A stretch of DNA of 64,000 nt. Origin: Eggerthellaceae bacterium. Lineage in GTDB: Bacteria > Actinomycetota > Coriobacteriia > Coriobacteriales > Eggerthellaceae. The stretch spans positions 1 through 64,000 of the forward strand of contig SUUI01000008.1 in the NCBI GenBank assembly GCA_015062605.1. The letters run 5' to 3'. Below, piece by piece: positions 33,516 to 43,799 of this stretch. The translations under genes were made by a program, and so were the position numbers. How positions within the stretch are numbered: position 1 is the first letter of the stretch; each line of letters starts with the position of its first letter. The notes under the pieces are model-generated. The model saw nothing but the letters and a program-made list of their open reading frames with translations. It was not told where the DNA came from and made no database searches.

Positions 33516-33695
33516 GGGGAAGCGCCCTTTCGCTTTGTCCTTTTGGTCGGTCTTTCCAATCAGTCATGATTATAAATATCTGCTTCGAGGTTTCCATCCG
33601 CGCAGCGCAAGAAAGCGAACGGCGGACAGCCCTAGACGAGCACGTACGGTTGCAGCATAATCGAAGCGCATATTGGTTCGATCGGGAAGCATTGC

Positions 33696-34373
33696 ATGGA
33701 AAAGTCGCGTAAACGCATGATCATCGCCATTGTGGTGAACGTCCTCGTGTTCGCGCTCGAGGTGTACGCTATGTATCGCGGCATCAAAAAGAACGGTCCG
33801 TTCGGCAATTTCATCTTCTACACCGAATGCTCGAACCTGTTCGCAGGCATCGTGTGCGCGGCTTGCGCGGTTGCCGAGATACGCGCACTTCGCACGGGAG
33901 GCGAGCTCGGCCGTACGTTGCGCTGGCTCAAGTACATGGCGAGCTGCGTGTTGCTCATGACGTTGTTCGTGGTGACGTTCGTTCTCGTTCCGATGCTGGA
34001 AAACGCTGGCTATCCAGGCTTTTACATGATGTATATCGACGGTGTGAAACTCGTGACGCACCTTGGCGCGCCGCTCGTAGTGGCGATCTCGTATGTGCTG
34101 TTCGAGGCGGATCGCGCGATGACGTTCAAGCAAAGCCTTGTCGGATTCGCGCCGACGCTTTTGTACGCGGCGGTTGCATATCCGTGCAACATCCTGCGGC
34201 TTTGGGATGGTCCGTACCCGTTCTTCCAAGTGTGGAACATGCCGGTGTGGCAGTCGATCCTGTGGTTCATCGCGTTGTTCATCCTGGCATTCAGTCTGTG
34301 CCAGATTCCGCGTTTGCTTGCGCGCAGGTTCGGGCGCAAGGCTGCCGAAGCGAAGAAGGGATCATATCGATGA
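33696..34373 (+). CDS. Six-TM membrane protein (Pr6Pr/FAR-17a-like)
   Basis: 225-aa protein with about six TM helices and a basic C-terminus. FIFYTECSNLFAGIV, YMASCVLLMTLFVVTFVLVP and KLVTHLGAPLVVAISY fit the Pr6Pr/FAR-17a-AIG1-like membrane family, some of which are lipid esterases in animals. Function in bacteria is unknown. Its stop overlaps the start of the flavin-reductase-like gene (ATGA), implying co-translation. Confidence 0.65.
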   Translation: MEKSRKRMIIAIVVNVLVFALEVYAMYRGIKKNGPFGNFIFYTECSNLFAGIVCAACAVAEIRALRTGGELGRTLRWLKYMASCVLLMTLFVVTFVLVPMLENAGYPGFYMMYIDGVKLVTHLGAPLVVAISYVLFEADRAMTFKQSLVGFAPTLLYAAVAYPCNILRLWDGPYPFFQVWNMPVWQSILWFIALFILAFSLCQIPRLLARRFGRKAAEAKKGSYR

Positions 34374-34909
34374 GTGACTTCACCGAGAAGGACTACAAGA
34401 TCTTCGAGATGTTCGAGAAGGATTGGGCGCTCGCAACGGCGGGCACGCTCGAGCATTTCAACTCCTGCACCATCGCCTGGGGCATGCTAGGCACCACATG
34501 GGTGAAGCCCGGCAATGGCGGCGAAGTCGCGATGATATTTCTGTATCCAACCCGCCATACGCTCGAATTCGCACAGCAAAGCGATCAATTTACGATCAGT
34601 TTCTTCCCGAAAAGCTATAAGAAGATGCTCGGCTATATGGGCACGCATTCTGGACGCGATGGTGATAAGGCCGCAGCGTGCGACCTGACGCCTGTCGCGA
34701 TGGGCGAGAGCGTGACCTACGAGGAGGCGAATTTGATCTTTTTGTGCAAAAAGCTCTACCAGCATCAGATCGCAAAAGAGGATCTTGCACCAGAGATTCA
34801 AGAGTTCTACGCGGTCCAGCCAGGGATTTTCCCTCGAGATGAGAATGGTGACTGGCAGACGCACTGGGTCTTCATCGGTAGAATCATCGATGTGGATGAC
34901 AGACGCTAG
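34370..34909 (+). CDS. Flavin reductase-like / FMN-binding split-barrel protein
   Basis: 179-aa protein of the flavin-reductase-like split-barrel family. It begins SDFTEKDYKIFEMFEKDW, with the flavin-binding pattern FNSCTIAWGMLGTTWVKP and IFLYPTRHTLEF near 30-65, and TISFFPKSYKKMLGYMGTHS. It is likely cytoplasmic. It starts on the last base pairs of the membrane protein gene and is followed 16 bp later by a GyrI-like gene, forming a small operon. The partner oxidase or substrate is unknown. Confidence 0.82.
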   Translation: MSDFTEKDYKIFEMFEKDWALATAGTLEHFNSCTIAWGMLGTTWVKPGNGGEVAMIFLYPTRHTLEFAQQSDQFTISFFPKSYKKMLGYMGTHSGRDGDKAAACDLTPVAMGESVTYEEANLIFLCKKLYQHQIAKEDLAPEIQEFYAVQPGIFPRDENGDWQTHWVFIGRIIDVDDRR

Positions 34910-34925
34910 AGTCGGAGAAACAATC

Positions 34926-35558
34926 ATGGCATTCGATTTCAAAAAAGAATATAAGGAATTTTATGCTCCGAAGTCAAAACCGAGCATCGTCGACGTGCCG
35001 CCCATGAATTTCATCGCGGTGCGCGGACAAGGCGATCCCAATCAGCAGGATGGCGAATACAAGCAGTCAATCAATCTTTTGTACGGCATTGCATTCACCA
35101 TCAAGATGAGCAAGAAGGGGGATCATCGTATCGAGGGCTATTTCGATTATGTCGTCCCACCGCTCGAAGGCTTCTGGTGGCAAGAAGGCGTGATGGGTAT
35201 CGATTATGCTCGCAAAGACGATTTCAGTTGGATTTCGGTCATTCGTCTGCCCGATTTCGTGACGAAGGCGGATTTCGATTGGGCGGTAAAAGAGGCTACT
35301 TTCAAGAAGAAAGCCGACTTCTCGAAGGTCGAGTTCTTCACGTATGACGAGGGGTTATGCGTGCAATGCATGCACATCGGCTCGTACGATGACGAGCCAG
35401 CAACCATTGAGCTCATGCACGAATTCGCGGCGCAACAAGGCTGCGAACCTGACATTTCCGATCAGCGATTCCATCACGAGATCTATCTGAGCGATGCACG
35501 CAAGGTTGCTCCAGAGAAGCTGAAAACGATCGTCAGGCATCCGATCCGAATGAAGTGA
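34926..35558 (+). CDS. GyrI-like small-molecule-binding domain protein
   Basis: 210-aa protein of the GyrI-like/SHS2 group. IVDVPPMNFIAVRGQGDPNQ, EGYFDYVVPPLEGFWWQEG, and the C-terminal SDARKVAPEKLKTIVRHPI are typical of stand-alone GyrI-like proteins, which bind or hydrolyse small compounds. There is no HTH domain, so it is not itself a DNA-binding regulator. CGGAGAAACAATC precedes the ATG at 34926. It ends 17 bp from the convergent tilS stop. Confidence 0.85.
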   Translation: MAFDFKKEYKEFYAPKSKPSIVDVPPMNFIAVRGQGDPNQQDGEYKQSINLLYGIAFTIKMSKKGDHRIEGYFDYVVPPLEGFWWQEGVMGIDYARKDDFSWISVIRLPDFVTKADFDWAVKEATFKKKADFSKVEFFTYDEGLCVQCMHIGSYDDEPATIELMHEFAAQQGCEPDISDQRFHHEIYLSDARKVAPEKLKTIVRHPIRMK

Positions 35559-35575
35559 TCGCCTCAAGAAGCGCG

Positions 35576-36778
35576 TCAGAGCTTCTTACGGCGTGCCCGA
35601 TAGGCTTCCATTGGTTCGATGCGCACACCGCGCTTGTTCGCGCTGACGGCGAGATTGCCTTGGATGTTGGTGACATAGCCGCTGCGGATCGTATCGCCAT
35701 CCCATGCATCAAGCACCGCTTGCACAGATGCATTCTCCACGCGCATCTCTTCAGGGAGAATCATGCTCAACACATCGAACACCGTGCGGCGTCGGATGAC
35801 GAGCTCTTCCGTTCCGAAAGCAGGAGCTATGACGCAGCCCGCAGAGTAATCAGGTGCATCGTCATCCTCGTTGACAACCATAAGTCGCGTGTCAGGCAAG
35901 ATGCCTCCCATAATGTCGAGAAGGGGATCTGTAGACGGTGCAGTCCAGCTCACATGCGTGCGAATAGCCTGTTCAGCGAGGCTTTCCAGGTGCGCGTCCT
36001 CATCAGCGACCAAATCCATCGTACGGCATAGGGTATCGAACAGGTTCGGATTCTTCTCGAGTGCCAAGGGAATCATAGTGCTGCGGACATAAGCGCGGAA
36101 GTATTCGGTATCATCATTCGTGGCATCATCCCGCCACAAAGCTCCTTCGTCGTCCGTGACGGTGATGCGGTCTCCATCCGCTGCGCGCGCTTCAATGTAA
36201 GCGCGGATTTCATCACGCGATATGCCGAGTAGAGGACGGATGACATTTCCCGTACGCCATGTCATGCCCGCCAATCCTCCTGGTCCCGTTCCCACGATGG
36301 AGCGCATATAGAAGTTCTCTACGCGGTCGTTTTGCGTGTGAGCAACGCAGATACGCCCTTCCTCGTTGGGAATGCCCTCGTGGGCGCACATGCTTTGCAA
36401 TGCCTCACGGGCTGCCGCGTAGCGTTCGCGGCGGGCAATCGCCTCGAGGTTGCCGCCTTCGCTCGCAACGAGCGCTGGAATGTCTATAGCGCAGACGAAC
36501 AAGGGGAGCCCAAGAGCATCGGCGAGCGCCTCGACGAACCGTTGATCGTCATCGGCCTGCTGGCCGCGAATGCAATGGTTCACGTGCAGCATTGCGAGAG
36601 GGCCTATTTCACCGCGTTGCGAAAGATCATTCATCACATAAGCGAGGCCGCATGAGTCTGAGCCGCCTGACACCATAAGCAAAAGAGAGTTCGCTTTGTC
36701 CGCAAGCCCGTGCTCCGAAAGCGCGCGCAAGGTCTTTTCCTCGATGCTTTGTGTATTCTTTTTCACGTTCGTCTCCAT
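35576..36778 (-). CDS. tilS: tRNA(Ile)-lysidine synthetase
   Basis: 400-aa ATP-dependent ligase that converts C34 of the CAU-anticodon tRNA(Ile) to lysidine, an essential step for AUA decoding. The PP-loop is LLLMVSGGSDSCGLAY near residue 30, followed by HVNHCIRGQQADDDQRFVEA and the catalytic region VAHTQNDRVENFYMR. The C-terminal TilS domain is present. ATG 36778 lacks an SD. GTG 36766 has GGAG at good spacing and may be the true start. The gene is divergent from the large ABC gene, unlike the usual tilS-hpt-ftsH order, which is interrupted here by ABC and maf. Confidence 0.93.
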   Translation of the reverse strand: METNVKKNTQSIEEKTLRALSEHGLADKANSLLLMVSGGSDSCGLAYVMNDLSQRGEIGPLAMLHVNHCIRGQQADDDQRFVEALADALGLPLFVCAIDIPALVASEGGNLEAIARRERYAAAREALQSMCAHEGIPNEEGRICVAHTQNDRVENFYMRSIVGTGPGGLAGMTWRTGNVIRPLLGISRDEIRAYIEARAADGDRITVTDDEGALWRDDATNDDTEYFRAYVRSTMIPLALEKNPNLFDTLCRTMDLVADEDAHLESLAEQAIRTHVSWTAPSTDPLLDIMGGILPDTRLMVVNEDDDAPDYSAGCVIAPAFGTEELVIRRRTVFDVLSMILPEEMRVENASVQAVLDAWDGDTIRSGYVTNIQGNLAVSANKRGVRIEPMEAYRARRKKL

Positions 36779-36853
36779 CGTATTGCAAAGCAGGTACAAT
36801 ATTACGGTTGCACGGTTTGCATTATACGCATACTGAGTAGGAAGCAGACTGAC

Positions 36854-39800
36854 ATGCTCGAACTCAAACATCTTCGTAAAGCTTACGAGACCGGTTCGTT
36901 CACGCAAGTTGCTCTTGATGATGTTTCCATTTCCTTTCGCGATAACGAATTCGTTGCCATCCTCGGGCCGTCAGGCTCGGGCAAGACAACGCTGCTTAAT
37001 GTAGTTGGAGGACTTGACCAATGCGATAGCGGCGACTTGGTCATCGATGGTGTTTCCACGAAGGAATATAAAGACCGCGACTGGGATACCTATCGCAATA
37101 ACCGCATCGGTTTCGTGTTCCAAAGCTACAATCTGATTCCTCATCAGACAGTGCTTTCGAATGTTGAGCTTGCGTTGACGTTGTCGGGCGTCGATCGCGA
37201 GGAGCGCCGCCAACGCGCTGCTGAAGCGCTTGACCGCGTTGGCCTGTCCGAGCATATCCACAAAAAGCCTGCCCAGCTTTCTGGTGGCCAGATGCAGCGT
37301 GTAGCCATCGCGCGTGCTCTCGTGAATAACCCCGACATCCTTCTTGCCGACGAGCCGACGGGCGCACTCGATTCCACGACGAGTGTGCAGATCATGGACC
37401 TTTTGACCGAGATTGCCAATGATCGCCTCGTTATCATGGTCACGCACAACCCTGAACTCGCCGAGCAGTACGCCAATCGCATCGTCAACCTGCGTGACGG
37501 TAGGATCGAGTCCGATACCAATCCGTTCAATCCCGCCATGGAGCTTGGGAGTGCGGGTGAGCATCCCACGCGCAAGACGTCCATGTCGTTCTTGACGGCG
37601 CTCGCGCTTTCGTTCAACAATCTGATGACGAAGAAGGGCCGTACCATCATGACGGCTTTCGCCGGATCCATCGGCATCATCGGCATCGCCGCCATTCTCG
37701 CACTGGCCAACGGCGTCAACAACTACATCGCCTCGGTTGAGGAGGAGACGCTTTCCCAATATCCGTTGCAGATCTTAAGCTCCGGCTTCGATATGACCTC
37801 GTTGCTTGCACGCAACGTCGAGCAAGAGGAGAAGTCCGAAGAGGAGAAAAAGCAGGAGCAGGAAGCGCGTCAAAAATATCTTGAGGAATCGAAGAACAAG
37901 GTGCGCGTGTCGCGCCTGCTCACCACCATGTTCTCGCGCATAGGCACCAATGACCTCGCTTCGCTCAAAACATATCTCGACAGCGGGGAGGCTGGCATCG
38001 ATAACGACGTGCGCGCCATCGAGTACTCCTACAACGTGGAGCCGCAGGTGTTCTTGTCAGACATTTCGAACGGAGTGAAGCAAGTCAATCCCGATACGAC
38101 GTTCAAGGCGTTCGGTTTAGGTGCTGGCAGTTCGAACAGCCTGATGTCGATGGCTTACAGCAGCGATGTGTTCTTCCGTCTGCCCAAAGACGAGAATCTC
38201 TATATCAACCAGTACGAAATGGTCGCGGGTCGTTGGCCCGAGAACTATAACGAATGCATCTTGGTCATGAGTGGAAGCGGTTATATCAGCGACTTCATGC
38301 TCTATACGCTCGGCCTGCGCGATTCGCAGGAAATGAAGGACATGATCAGCGACTTCATGGCCGAGAGGAAAGTCGAGGCGCCGACAGATTATCGCCTCTA
38401 CGAATACGATGAGATCCTCGGTATCACGTTCAAAGTGGTCAATGCGAGTGATTTCTACCAATACGATTCAGCGTATGGGGTCTGGAAGGACAAGACTACC
38501 GATTCCGATTACATGAAGACGCTCGTCAATGATGGCGAGAACCTCAAGATCGTCGGCATTGTGAAGCGCGCTGAGGGTAAGGATGTCGCCATGTTGCGTG
38601 CGGGCATCAACTATCCCTATGAGCTCACGCTGCATCTGATGGACAATGCGTCGAAGAGCCAGATTGTCCGTGAGCAACTTGCCGATGAAACCGTCGATGT
38701 CATCACGGGGAAGACGTTCGAGGAGGAAGCGAACGACTCACGTGGCGGATTCAGCATGGATTCCCTGTTCAGCATCGATACTTCCGCATTCGAGCGAGCG
38801 TTCCAGTTCGACCCGGGTGCACTGGCATTCGATCCTTCGAGTCTCGCGGATGCCATATCGCCAGGCGATTTGCCCGCGTTCCCGCAAGCCACTCCCGATA
38901 TCTTCGACGGCATCGATATCACCATCGACGAGCAGACATCCCAAGACATCACGCAGGCGGCTTCATTTCTGCTCTCCCAGTACATCGTCTCGCATCCCGG
39001 CGTTCCAATCGACCAGATAGCTGACGGGTTCATCTCATGGATACAGGATGATTCGACCGTCATCGTGGTTCCCATCGGCGGAGAAAGCGTCAACATGTCA
39101 GTGCGCGATTACCTTGCACTCGTCGTTTCGCAATCCGAGGGCATGAGCGATATCGCTGATAGCGTCACAACAGCAATCCAAAATTACATCGCACAGGCAG
39201 TCGGAACGTATACGCAGCAGGTCATCCAAGTCGTCATGACGAAGACCGCCGCGACCGTCGCCTCTCAGATGGGCTCGAGCATGGCGAACGCCGTCAACTT
39301 CAATCCGAACGCCCTTGCCGATGCGTTCAGCTTCAATCTCAGCCAGGAAGACCTTGCCGAGATCATGGCCTCGATGATGAACACCGAGGAGCGTACCTAC
39401 GGCAATAATCTTAAGGACTTCGGTTACGCTAACGTGAACGAGCCATCCTCCATTTCCATCTATCCGAAGAGTTTCGAGAGCAAAGAAGTGGTCTCCAACG
39501 CGCTGACTGCGTACAACGATAAGATGGAATCGACGGGGCAGGACGAGAAGGTCATCTCCTACACCGACATCGTCGGCGTGCTCATGAGCTCGGTGACAGA
39601 GATCGTCGACATGATATCGGCGGTTCTCATCGCGTTCGTCGCCATCTCCCTCATCGTGTCGTCAATCATGATCGGCGTCATCACCTACATCAGCGTTCTC
39701 GAGCGCAAGAAGGAAATCGGCATCCTGCGTGCGATGGGCGCGAGCAAGCGCGACATCAGCAACGTGTTCAATGCCGAGACGGTTATCGAGGGCTTCATCG

Positions 39801-40015
39801 CCGGTATTCTAGGCATAGCGGTCACGGCGATATTGTGCATACCAGCAAATGCCATCGTGGCTGCAACCTACGATGTTGAGAACATCGCCATATTGCCTGT
39901 CGGAGCAGCATTGATTCTGATCTTGATCAGCGTCGTGCTAACGTTTGTGGCGGGGCTTATCCCATCTTCCGCGGCAAGCCGTAAGGATCCCGTCGAAGCG
40001 TTGCGGAGCGAATAG
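36854..40015 (+). CDS. Large MacB/FtsX-type ABC transporter (ATPase fused to permease)
   Basis: 1053-aa fusion. Residues 1-225 are a LolD/MacB-type ATPase: Walker [12 protein letters not shown] at ~36, signature [15 protein letters not shown] at ~141, Walker [14 protein letters not shown] first TM helix lies near 290, then a very large extracytoplasmic region of about 600 residues that starts with a Lys/Glu-rich coiled coil ([17 protein letters not shown]). Three C-terminal TM helices carry the FtsX signature ([19 protein letters not shown]). Such proteins couple ATP hydrolysis to work in the envelope rather than transport across a pore. TAGGAAG precedes ATG 36854. Confidence 0.92.
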   Translation: MLELKHLRKAYETGSFTQVALDDVSISFRDNEFVAILGPSGSGKTTLLNVVGGLDQCDSGDLVIDGVSTKEYKDRDWDTYRNNRIGFVFQSYNLIPHQTVLSNVELALTLSGVDREERRQRAAEALDRVGLSEHIHKKPAQLSGGQMQRVAIARALVNNPDILLADEPTGALDSTTSVQIMDLLTEIANDRLVIMVTHNPELAEQYANRIVNLRDGRIESDTNPFNPAMELGSAGEHPTRKTSMSFLTALALSFNNLMTKKGRTIMTAFAGSIGIIGIAAILALANGVNNYIASVEEETLSQYPLQILSSGFDMTSLLARNVEQEEKSEEEKKQEQEARQKYLEESKNKVRVSRLLTTMFSRIGTNDLASLKTYLDSGEAGIDNDVRAIEYSYNVEPQVFLSDISNGVKQVNPDTTFKAFGLGAGSSNSLMSMAYSSDVFFRLPKDENLYINQYEMVAGRWPENYNECILVMSGSGYISDFMLYTLGLRDSQEMKDMISDFMAERKVEAPTDYRLYEYDEILGITFKVVNASDFYQYDSAYGVWKDKTTDSDYMKTLVNDGENLKIVGIVKRAEGKDVAMLRAGINYPYELTLHLMDNASKSQIVREQLADETVDVITGKTFEEEANDSRGGFSMDSLFSIDTSAFERAFQFDPGALAFDPSSLADAISPGDLPAFPQATPDIFDGIDITIDEQTSQDITQAASFLLSQYIVSHPGVPIDQIADGFISWIQDDSTVIVVPIGGESVNMSVRDYLALVVSQSEGMSDIADSVTTAIQNYIAQAVGTYTQQVIQVVMTKTAATVASQMGSSMANAVNFNPNALADAFSFNLSQEDLAEIMASMMNTEERTYGNNLKDFGYANVNEPSSISIYPKSFESKEVVSNALTAYNDKMESTGQDEKVISYTDIVGVLMSSVTEIVDMISAVLIAFVAISLIVSSIMIGVITYISVLERKKEIGILRAMGASKRDISNVFNAETVIEGFIAGILGIAVTAILCIPANAIVAATYDVENIAILPVGAALILILISVVLTFVAGLIPSSAASRKDPVEALRSE

Positions 40016-40026
40016 GGGAGCGTGGC

Positions 40027-40698
40027 ATGACCGACGAACCGCGTGCGAACGGCGCAGATGAGCAGGTAGCGCCTTCCGGATTTGCGCTGCATATCGTGCT
40101 TGCCAGCAAGAGCCCTCGCCGTAAGGAGCTGCTCGAGCAGGCCGGCGTGCATTTCATCGTACGGGCGAGTGAAGTTGACGAGACGCTCGATGATGCGCTC
40201 CAAAATGATCCTGCAACGGCGGTTGGCGTTCTCGCGGAACGCAAGGCTGGTGCCGTGGTGCAAGAATTGCTCGCGGAAAAGCCGCAGGATGCGTGGGTCG
40301 TCATCGGTTCAGATACCATGGTAGTGCTCAACGGCGAGATATTTGGCAAGCCTCGCAATCTCTCGCAAGCGAAGCACATGCTCCGTGCGCTTTCGGGTGC
40401 AACGCATGAGGTCATGACCGGTGTGAGCGTGTGGCTTGTGAACGGTGATGCCAACGGTAAGGTGTCGGTTGGGAAGAAGACCTTCACCGACATCAGCAAA
40501 GTGACGTTTCATACGCTTTCTGATGAGCAGATCGACGAGTATCTGAAGATGGGCGAGTCCTTCGATAAAGCAGGCGCGTATGCGGTGCAAGGCCATGCAG
40601 GCTCGTTCGTTGCCGATATCGAGGGTGCAGTCGATACGGTTATCGGATTGCCCGTGGGGCGGCTTCTTAAGGAGTTCCCGGATCTCTTGCATGCTTAG
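40027..40698 (+). CDS. maf: Maf-family nucleoside triphosphate pyrophosphatase
   Basis: 223-aa nucleotide pyrophosphatase that hydrolyses dTTP/UTP or modified nucleotides. The family signature is LASKSPRRKELLEQAGVHF at ~23, followed by SEVDETL, then VVIGSDTMVVLNGEIFGKP and GKAGAYAVQGHAGSFV-type motifs (here FDKAGAYAVQGHAGSF). About 18 extra N-terminal residues are hydrophilic. GGGGAGCG lies before the ATG. It is 11 bp after the ABC gene and probably co-transcribed with it. Confidence 0.94.
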   Translation: MTDEPRANGADEQVAPSGFALHIVLASKSPRRKELLEQAGVHFIVRASEVDETLDDALQNDPATAVGVLAERKAGAVVQELLAEKPQDAWVVIGSDTMVVLNGEIFGKPRNLSQAKHMLRALSGATHEVMTGVSVWLVNGDANGKVSVGKKTFTDISKVTFHTLSDEQIDEYLKMGESFDKAGAYAVQGHAGSFVADIEGAVDTVIGLPVGRLLKEFPDLLHA

Positions 40699-40897
40699 CC
40701 GCCGGATCTCCGTATGCATCTTTTCCCATGGAATTATCGTGGCTCCAAGAATACATGAGGCGGTCTCGTGCGCAGAATGACGGCCGAGCATGATACACTA
40801 TACGGTTAGGTGTGTCCTGACATGCGAAGGGCACGCTGCGGTATGTGTTTAGCGAAGAGCCCAGGCTCCTTCGGCGTGGTAAGGAAATGAGTGTAAT

Positions 40898-41449
40898 ATG
40901 CATCCCGATGTCAAAAATATCCTGTATTCGGAAGAAGAGCTTTCCCAGCGCGTTCGCGAGATGGGGGCGTTGATTACCGAGCGTTTCGCCGATACGGCGA
41001 ACGATAATGGCATCGTGGTAATCTCGGTACTGCGTGGAGCGGCGATTTTCGTTGCAGATCTCGTCCGCTGCATCGACTTACCGCTCGAGATGGATTATAT
41101 GGCGCTTTCTTCTTATGGGAACGAGGCGACGAGTTCGGGCAGGGTTCGTATCGAGAAGGACCTCTCGACCTCCATCGAAGGCCGCCATGTGGTCATCGCG
41201 GAGGATATCATCGATTCCGGTCAAACCCTTCAGTACCTCATTCCGCTTCTCAAAAAGCGCAATCCTGCGAGCATTGACGTGGTCGCGTTGCTCCACAAGG
41301 AAGTCGAAGGCCAGATTCCCGTCGATTGCCTATGCACGGGCTTCGAATGCCCGAACGAGTTCGTCGTGGGCTACGGGCTCGATTACGCGCAGAAATACCG
41401 CAATCTTCCCTATATCGGGATTTTGAAACCTGAAGTCTATCAGAAATAG
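40898..41449 (+). CDS. hpt: Hypoxanthine phosphoribosyltransferase
   Basis: 183-aa type I phosphoribosyltransferase for purine salvage. The PRPP motif is VVIAEDIIDSGQTLQYLI at ~100, with the upstream flexible loop YMALSSYGNEATSSG and the C-terminal VVGYGLDYAQKYRNLPYIG typical of HPRT. AAGGAAATGAG lies upstream. ftsH starts 13 bp later, the conserved hpt-ftsH pairing. A spacer of 199 bp before it contains a likely promoter (TACACT near 40795). Confidence 0.96.
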   Translation: MHPDVKNILYSEEELSQRVREMGALITERFADTANDNGIVVISVLRGAAIFVADLVRCIDLPLEMDYMALSSYGNEATSSGRVRIEKDLSTSIEGRHVVIAEDIIDSGQTLQYLIPLLKKRNPASIDVVALLHKEVEGQIPVDCLCTGFECPNEFVVGYGLDYAQKYRNLPYIGILKPEVYQK

Positions 41450-41462
41450 GACCAGAAACCTT

Positions 41463-43790
41463 ATGCCTGACAACAACAATAAGCATCCCGAACAAAGAAG
41501 CTTCGACGTTCGCACCGCGGTCATGTGGGCGATTTTCGTCACCTTGTTCCTCATCTTCATGGGTGAAGGCCTGTTTGGAGGCTCATCGCGCGACACCGAT
41601 ACGCTTATCACTTCGGAATTCGTCGCCGCGGTCGAAGAGGGGCGTGTGCATGATGTCGTGTACAGCGCGGGCGATTACACCGTCAGCGGCACGTATTATC
41701 CTGCCATCACTGCTGGATCCACCACGGCTGATGCATTCAATGCGGCGATTTCAGCACTGAACAGCGCAACGGGCGGGTATGGGCTCGGCGGCGTCGAAAC
41801 CGAGCGCATTCCATCGGTGACACTTGGTTCGCTGCGCAACTACACATCCACGTATGTGGGGCAGGATTCCCTGCTTGAATTGCTTTCCTCGCATCCTGAC
41901 GTGAGCTTCGAGGTCAAATTGCCGTCGCCATGGCTCGAGATGCTCGGCACCTTCCTGCCCATCCTTTTGATCGCCGGCTTGGTCATCTTCTTCTTCACGC
42001 AGATGATGAAGGCCAACAATTCTCAAATGAATTTCGGTAAGGCGAAAACCAAGAAAGCGTTGGAAGAGCGTCCTGACGTTCACTTCTCCGATGTTGCTGG
42101 CGTTGATGAGGCGGTCGAGGAGATGAGGGAGATTAAGGACTTCCTCTCAAATCCCGCTAAATACCAAGCGATGGGTGCCAAGATACCTCGCGGCTGTCTG
42201 CTTGTCGGCCCTCCGGGCACAGGCAAGACTTTGCTTGCAAAAGCAGTTGCCGGTGAGGCAGGCGTGCCTTTCTTCAGCATTTCGGGTTCGGACTTCGTCG
42301 AGATGTTCGTCGGTGTTGGCGCGAGCCGCGTACGCGATTTGTTCCAGCAAGCGAAAGACGCCGCTCCGTCAATCATCTTCATTGATGAGATCGATGCGGT
42401 CGGCCGTCAGCGCGGTGCTGGTTTGGGCGGCGGACATGACGAGCGCGAGCAAACGCTCAACCAGTTGCTCGTCGAGATGGATGGATTCGAGTCAAACGAA
42501 TCTGTCGTGCTCATTGCCGCAACGAACCGTGTGGATATTCTCGATCCGGCGCTTCTGCGTCCTGGTCGTTTCGATCGACAGATCGTGGTTGATGTGCCCG
42601 ACTTGAAGGGTAGGGAGCGCATTCTCGAGGTGCACGCCAAGAACAAGCCCATTGGCTCGGATGTCGACTTGGCGAAGATCGCCAAGCTGACTCCTGGATT
42701 CACGGGTGCAGATTTGGCGAATCTTATGAACGAGAGTGCGTTGCTTACCGCGCGTCGCAATAAGAAGATCATCACGATGCGCGAAGTGCAAGATTCCATG
42801 GAGCGCGTGATTGCAGGACCGGAGCGCAAGGGTCGAATCCTCGATGAGCGCACGCGTCATACGATTGCCTACCACGAGAGCGGTCATGCGTTGGTTGGGC
42901 ATACGCTGCCGCACGCGGATCCCGTTCACAAGATCTCGATCATCTCGCGTGGCCGTGCTCTGGGTTATACGCTTTCTATCCCGAAGGAAGACAAGGTTCT
43001 CAGCTCGCTATCCGAGATGCGCGATGAGCTGGCTGTATTCATGGGCGGTCGCGTTGCCGAGGAGATTTTCTGCGATGACATCACCACGGGAGCTAGCAAC
43101 GATCTCGAGCGCGCCACGAAGATGGCTCGCGCCATCGTGACGCAATACGGCATGAGCACCGAGCTCGGAACGCAGGTGTTTGGTCAGCCGAATCACGAGG
43201 TCTTTTTGGGACGCGATTATGGCAATACGCAAGATTATTCCGAAGAGACAGCGCGCCGCATCGACGATGAGGTCGCCCGCATCATGAAAGAAGCGCACGA
43301 TCGCGCCTACGAGATCTTAAGCTCGCATCGAGAGCAGATGGATTTGATGGCAAGCGTTCTGCTCGAACGCGAGACGGTAGATGGCGAGGCATGCGAGGCT
43401 TTGCTGAACAATACATGGGATGATTATCTGCTACACGAAGCTGAGATAATTGCCCGCCATGAGCGCGAGGAAGCCGAAGCACGTGCGAAGGACGCCATGC
43501 TTGCCAGCGCAAGCCAACATGCATTGCATGAACCAGCGATCATCGTCGACGAGCCCGGGGTCGTCATTGGAGAGACCGATGAGGAAGGCGTGTTCAAGGC
43601 TGACGAGGCATTCGATAATTTCGACAGCAATGACGATAGCGATAACGACTTCTTCAGACAGTTCGATGCCGAGCGCGAACGTCTTGCGAAGAAAAAACCC
43701 ATCATCTACAAGGATTCCGACGAAAAGCTTTCCGATGAGGTTGCGGATTCGGTTGAAGCCGAGGGTGAACCAGAAGAGAAAAAGCAATAG
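41463..43790 (+). CDS. ftsH: ATP-dependent zinc metalloprotease FtsH
   Basis: 775-aa membrane AAA protease that degrades misfolded membrane proteins and short-lived regulators. TM1 is at ~18-38 and TM2 at ~158-180, flanking an extracytoplasmic domain of about 115 residues. Walker [17 protein letters not shown] is at ~249, Walker [12 protein letters not shown], the SRH region [12 protein letters not shown], and the zinc site HESGH at ~470. The C-terminal ~110 residues are an acidic extension ([14 protein letters not shown]) longer than in E. coli, as in other actinobacteria. Confidence 0.97.
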   Translation: MPDNNNKHPEQRSFDVRTAVMWAIFVTLFLIFMGEGLFGGSSRDTDTLITSEFVAAVEEGRVHDVVYSAGDYTVSGTYYPAITAGSTTADAFNAAISALNSATGGYGLGGVETERIPSVTLGSLRNYTSTYVGQDSLLELLSSHPDVSFEVKLPSPWLEMLGTFLPILLIAGLVIFFFTQMMKANNSQMNFGKAKTKKALEERPDVHFSDVAGVDEAVEEMREIKDFLSNPAKYQAMGAKIPRGCLLVGPPGTGKTLLAKAVAGEAGVPFFSISGSDFVEMFVGVGASRVRDLFQQAKDAAPSIIFIDEIDAVGRQRGAGLGGGHDEREQTLNQLLVEMDGFESNESVVLIAATNRVDILDPALLRPGRFDRQIVVDVPDLKGRERILEVHAKNKPIGSDVDLAKIAKLTPGFTGADLANLMNESALLTARRNKKIITMREVQDSMERVIAGPERKGRILDERTRHTIAYHESGHALVGHTLPHADPVHKISIISRGRALGYTLSIPKEDKVLSSLSEMRDELAVFMGGRVAEEIFCDDITTGASNDLERATKMARAIVTQYGMSTELGTQVFGQPNHEVFLGRDYGNTQDYSEETARRIDDEVARIMKEAHDRAYEILSSHREQMDLMASVLLERETVDGEACEALLNNTWDDYLLHEAEIIARHEREEAEARAKDAMLASASQHALHEPAIIVDEPGVVIGETDEEGVFKADEAFDNFDSNDDSDNDFFRQFDAERERLAKKKPIIYKDSDEKLSDEVADSVEAEGEPEEKKQ

Positions 43791-43799
43791 GAGGAATGC

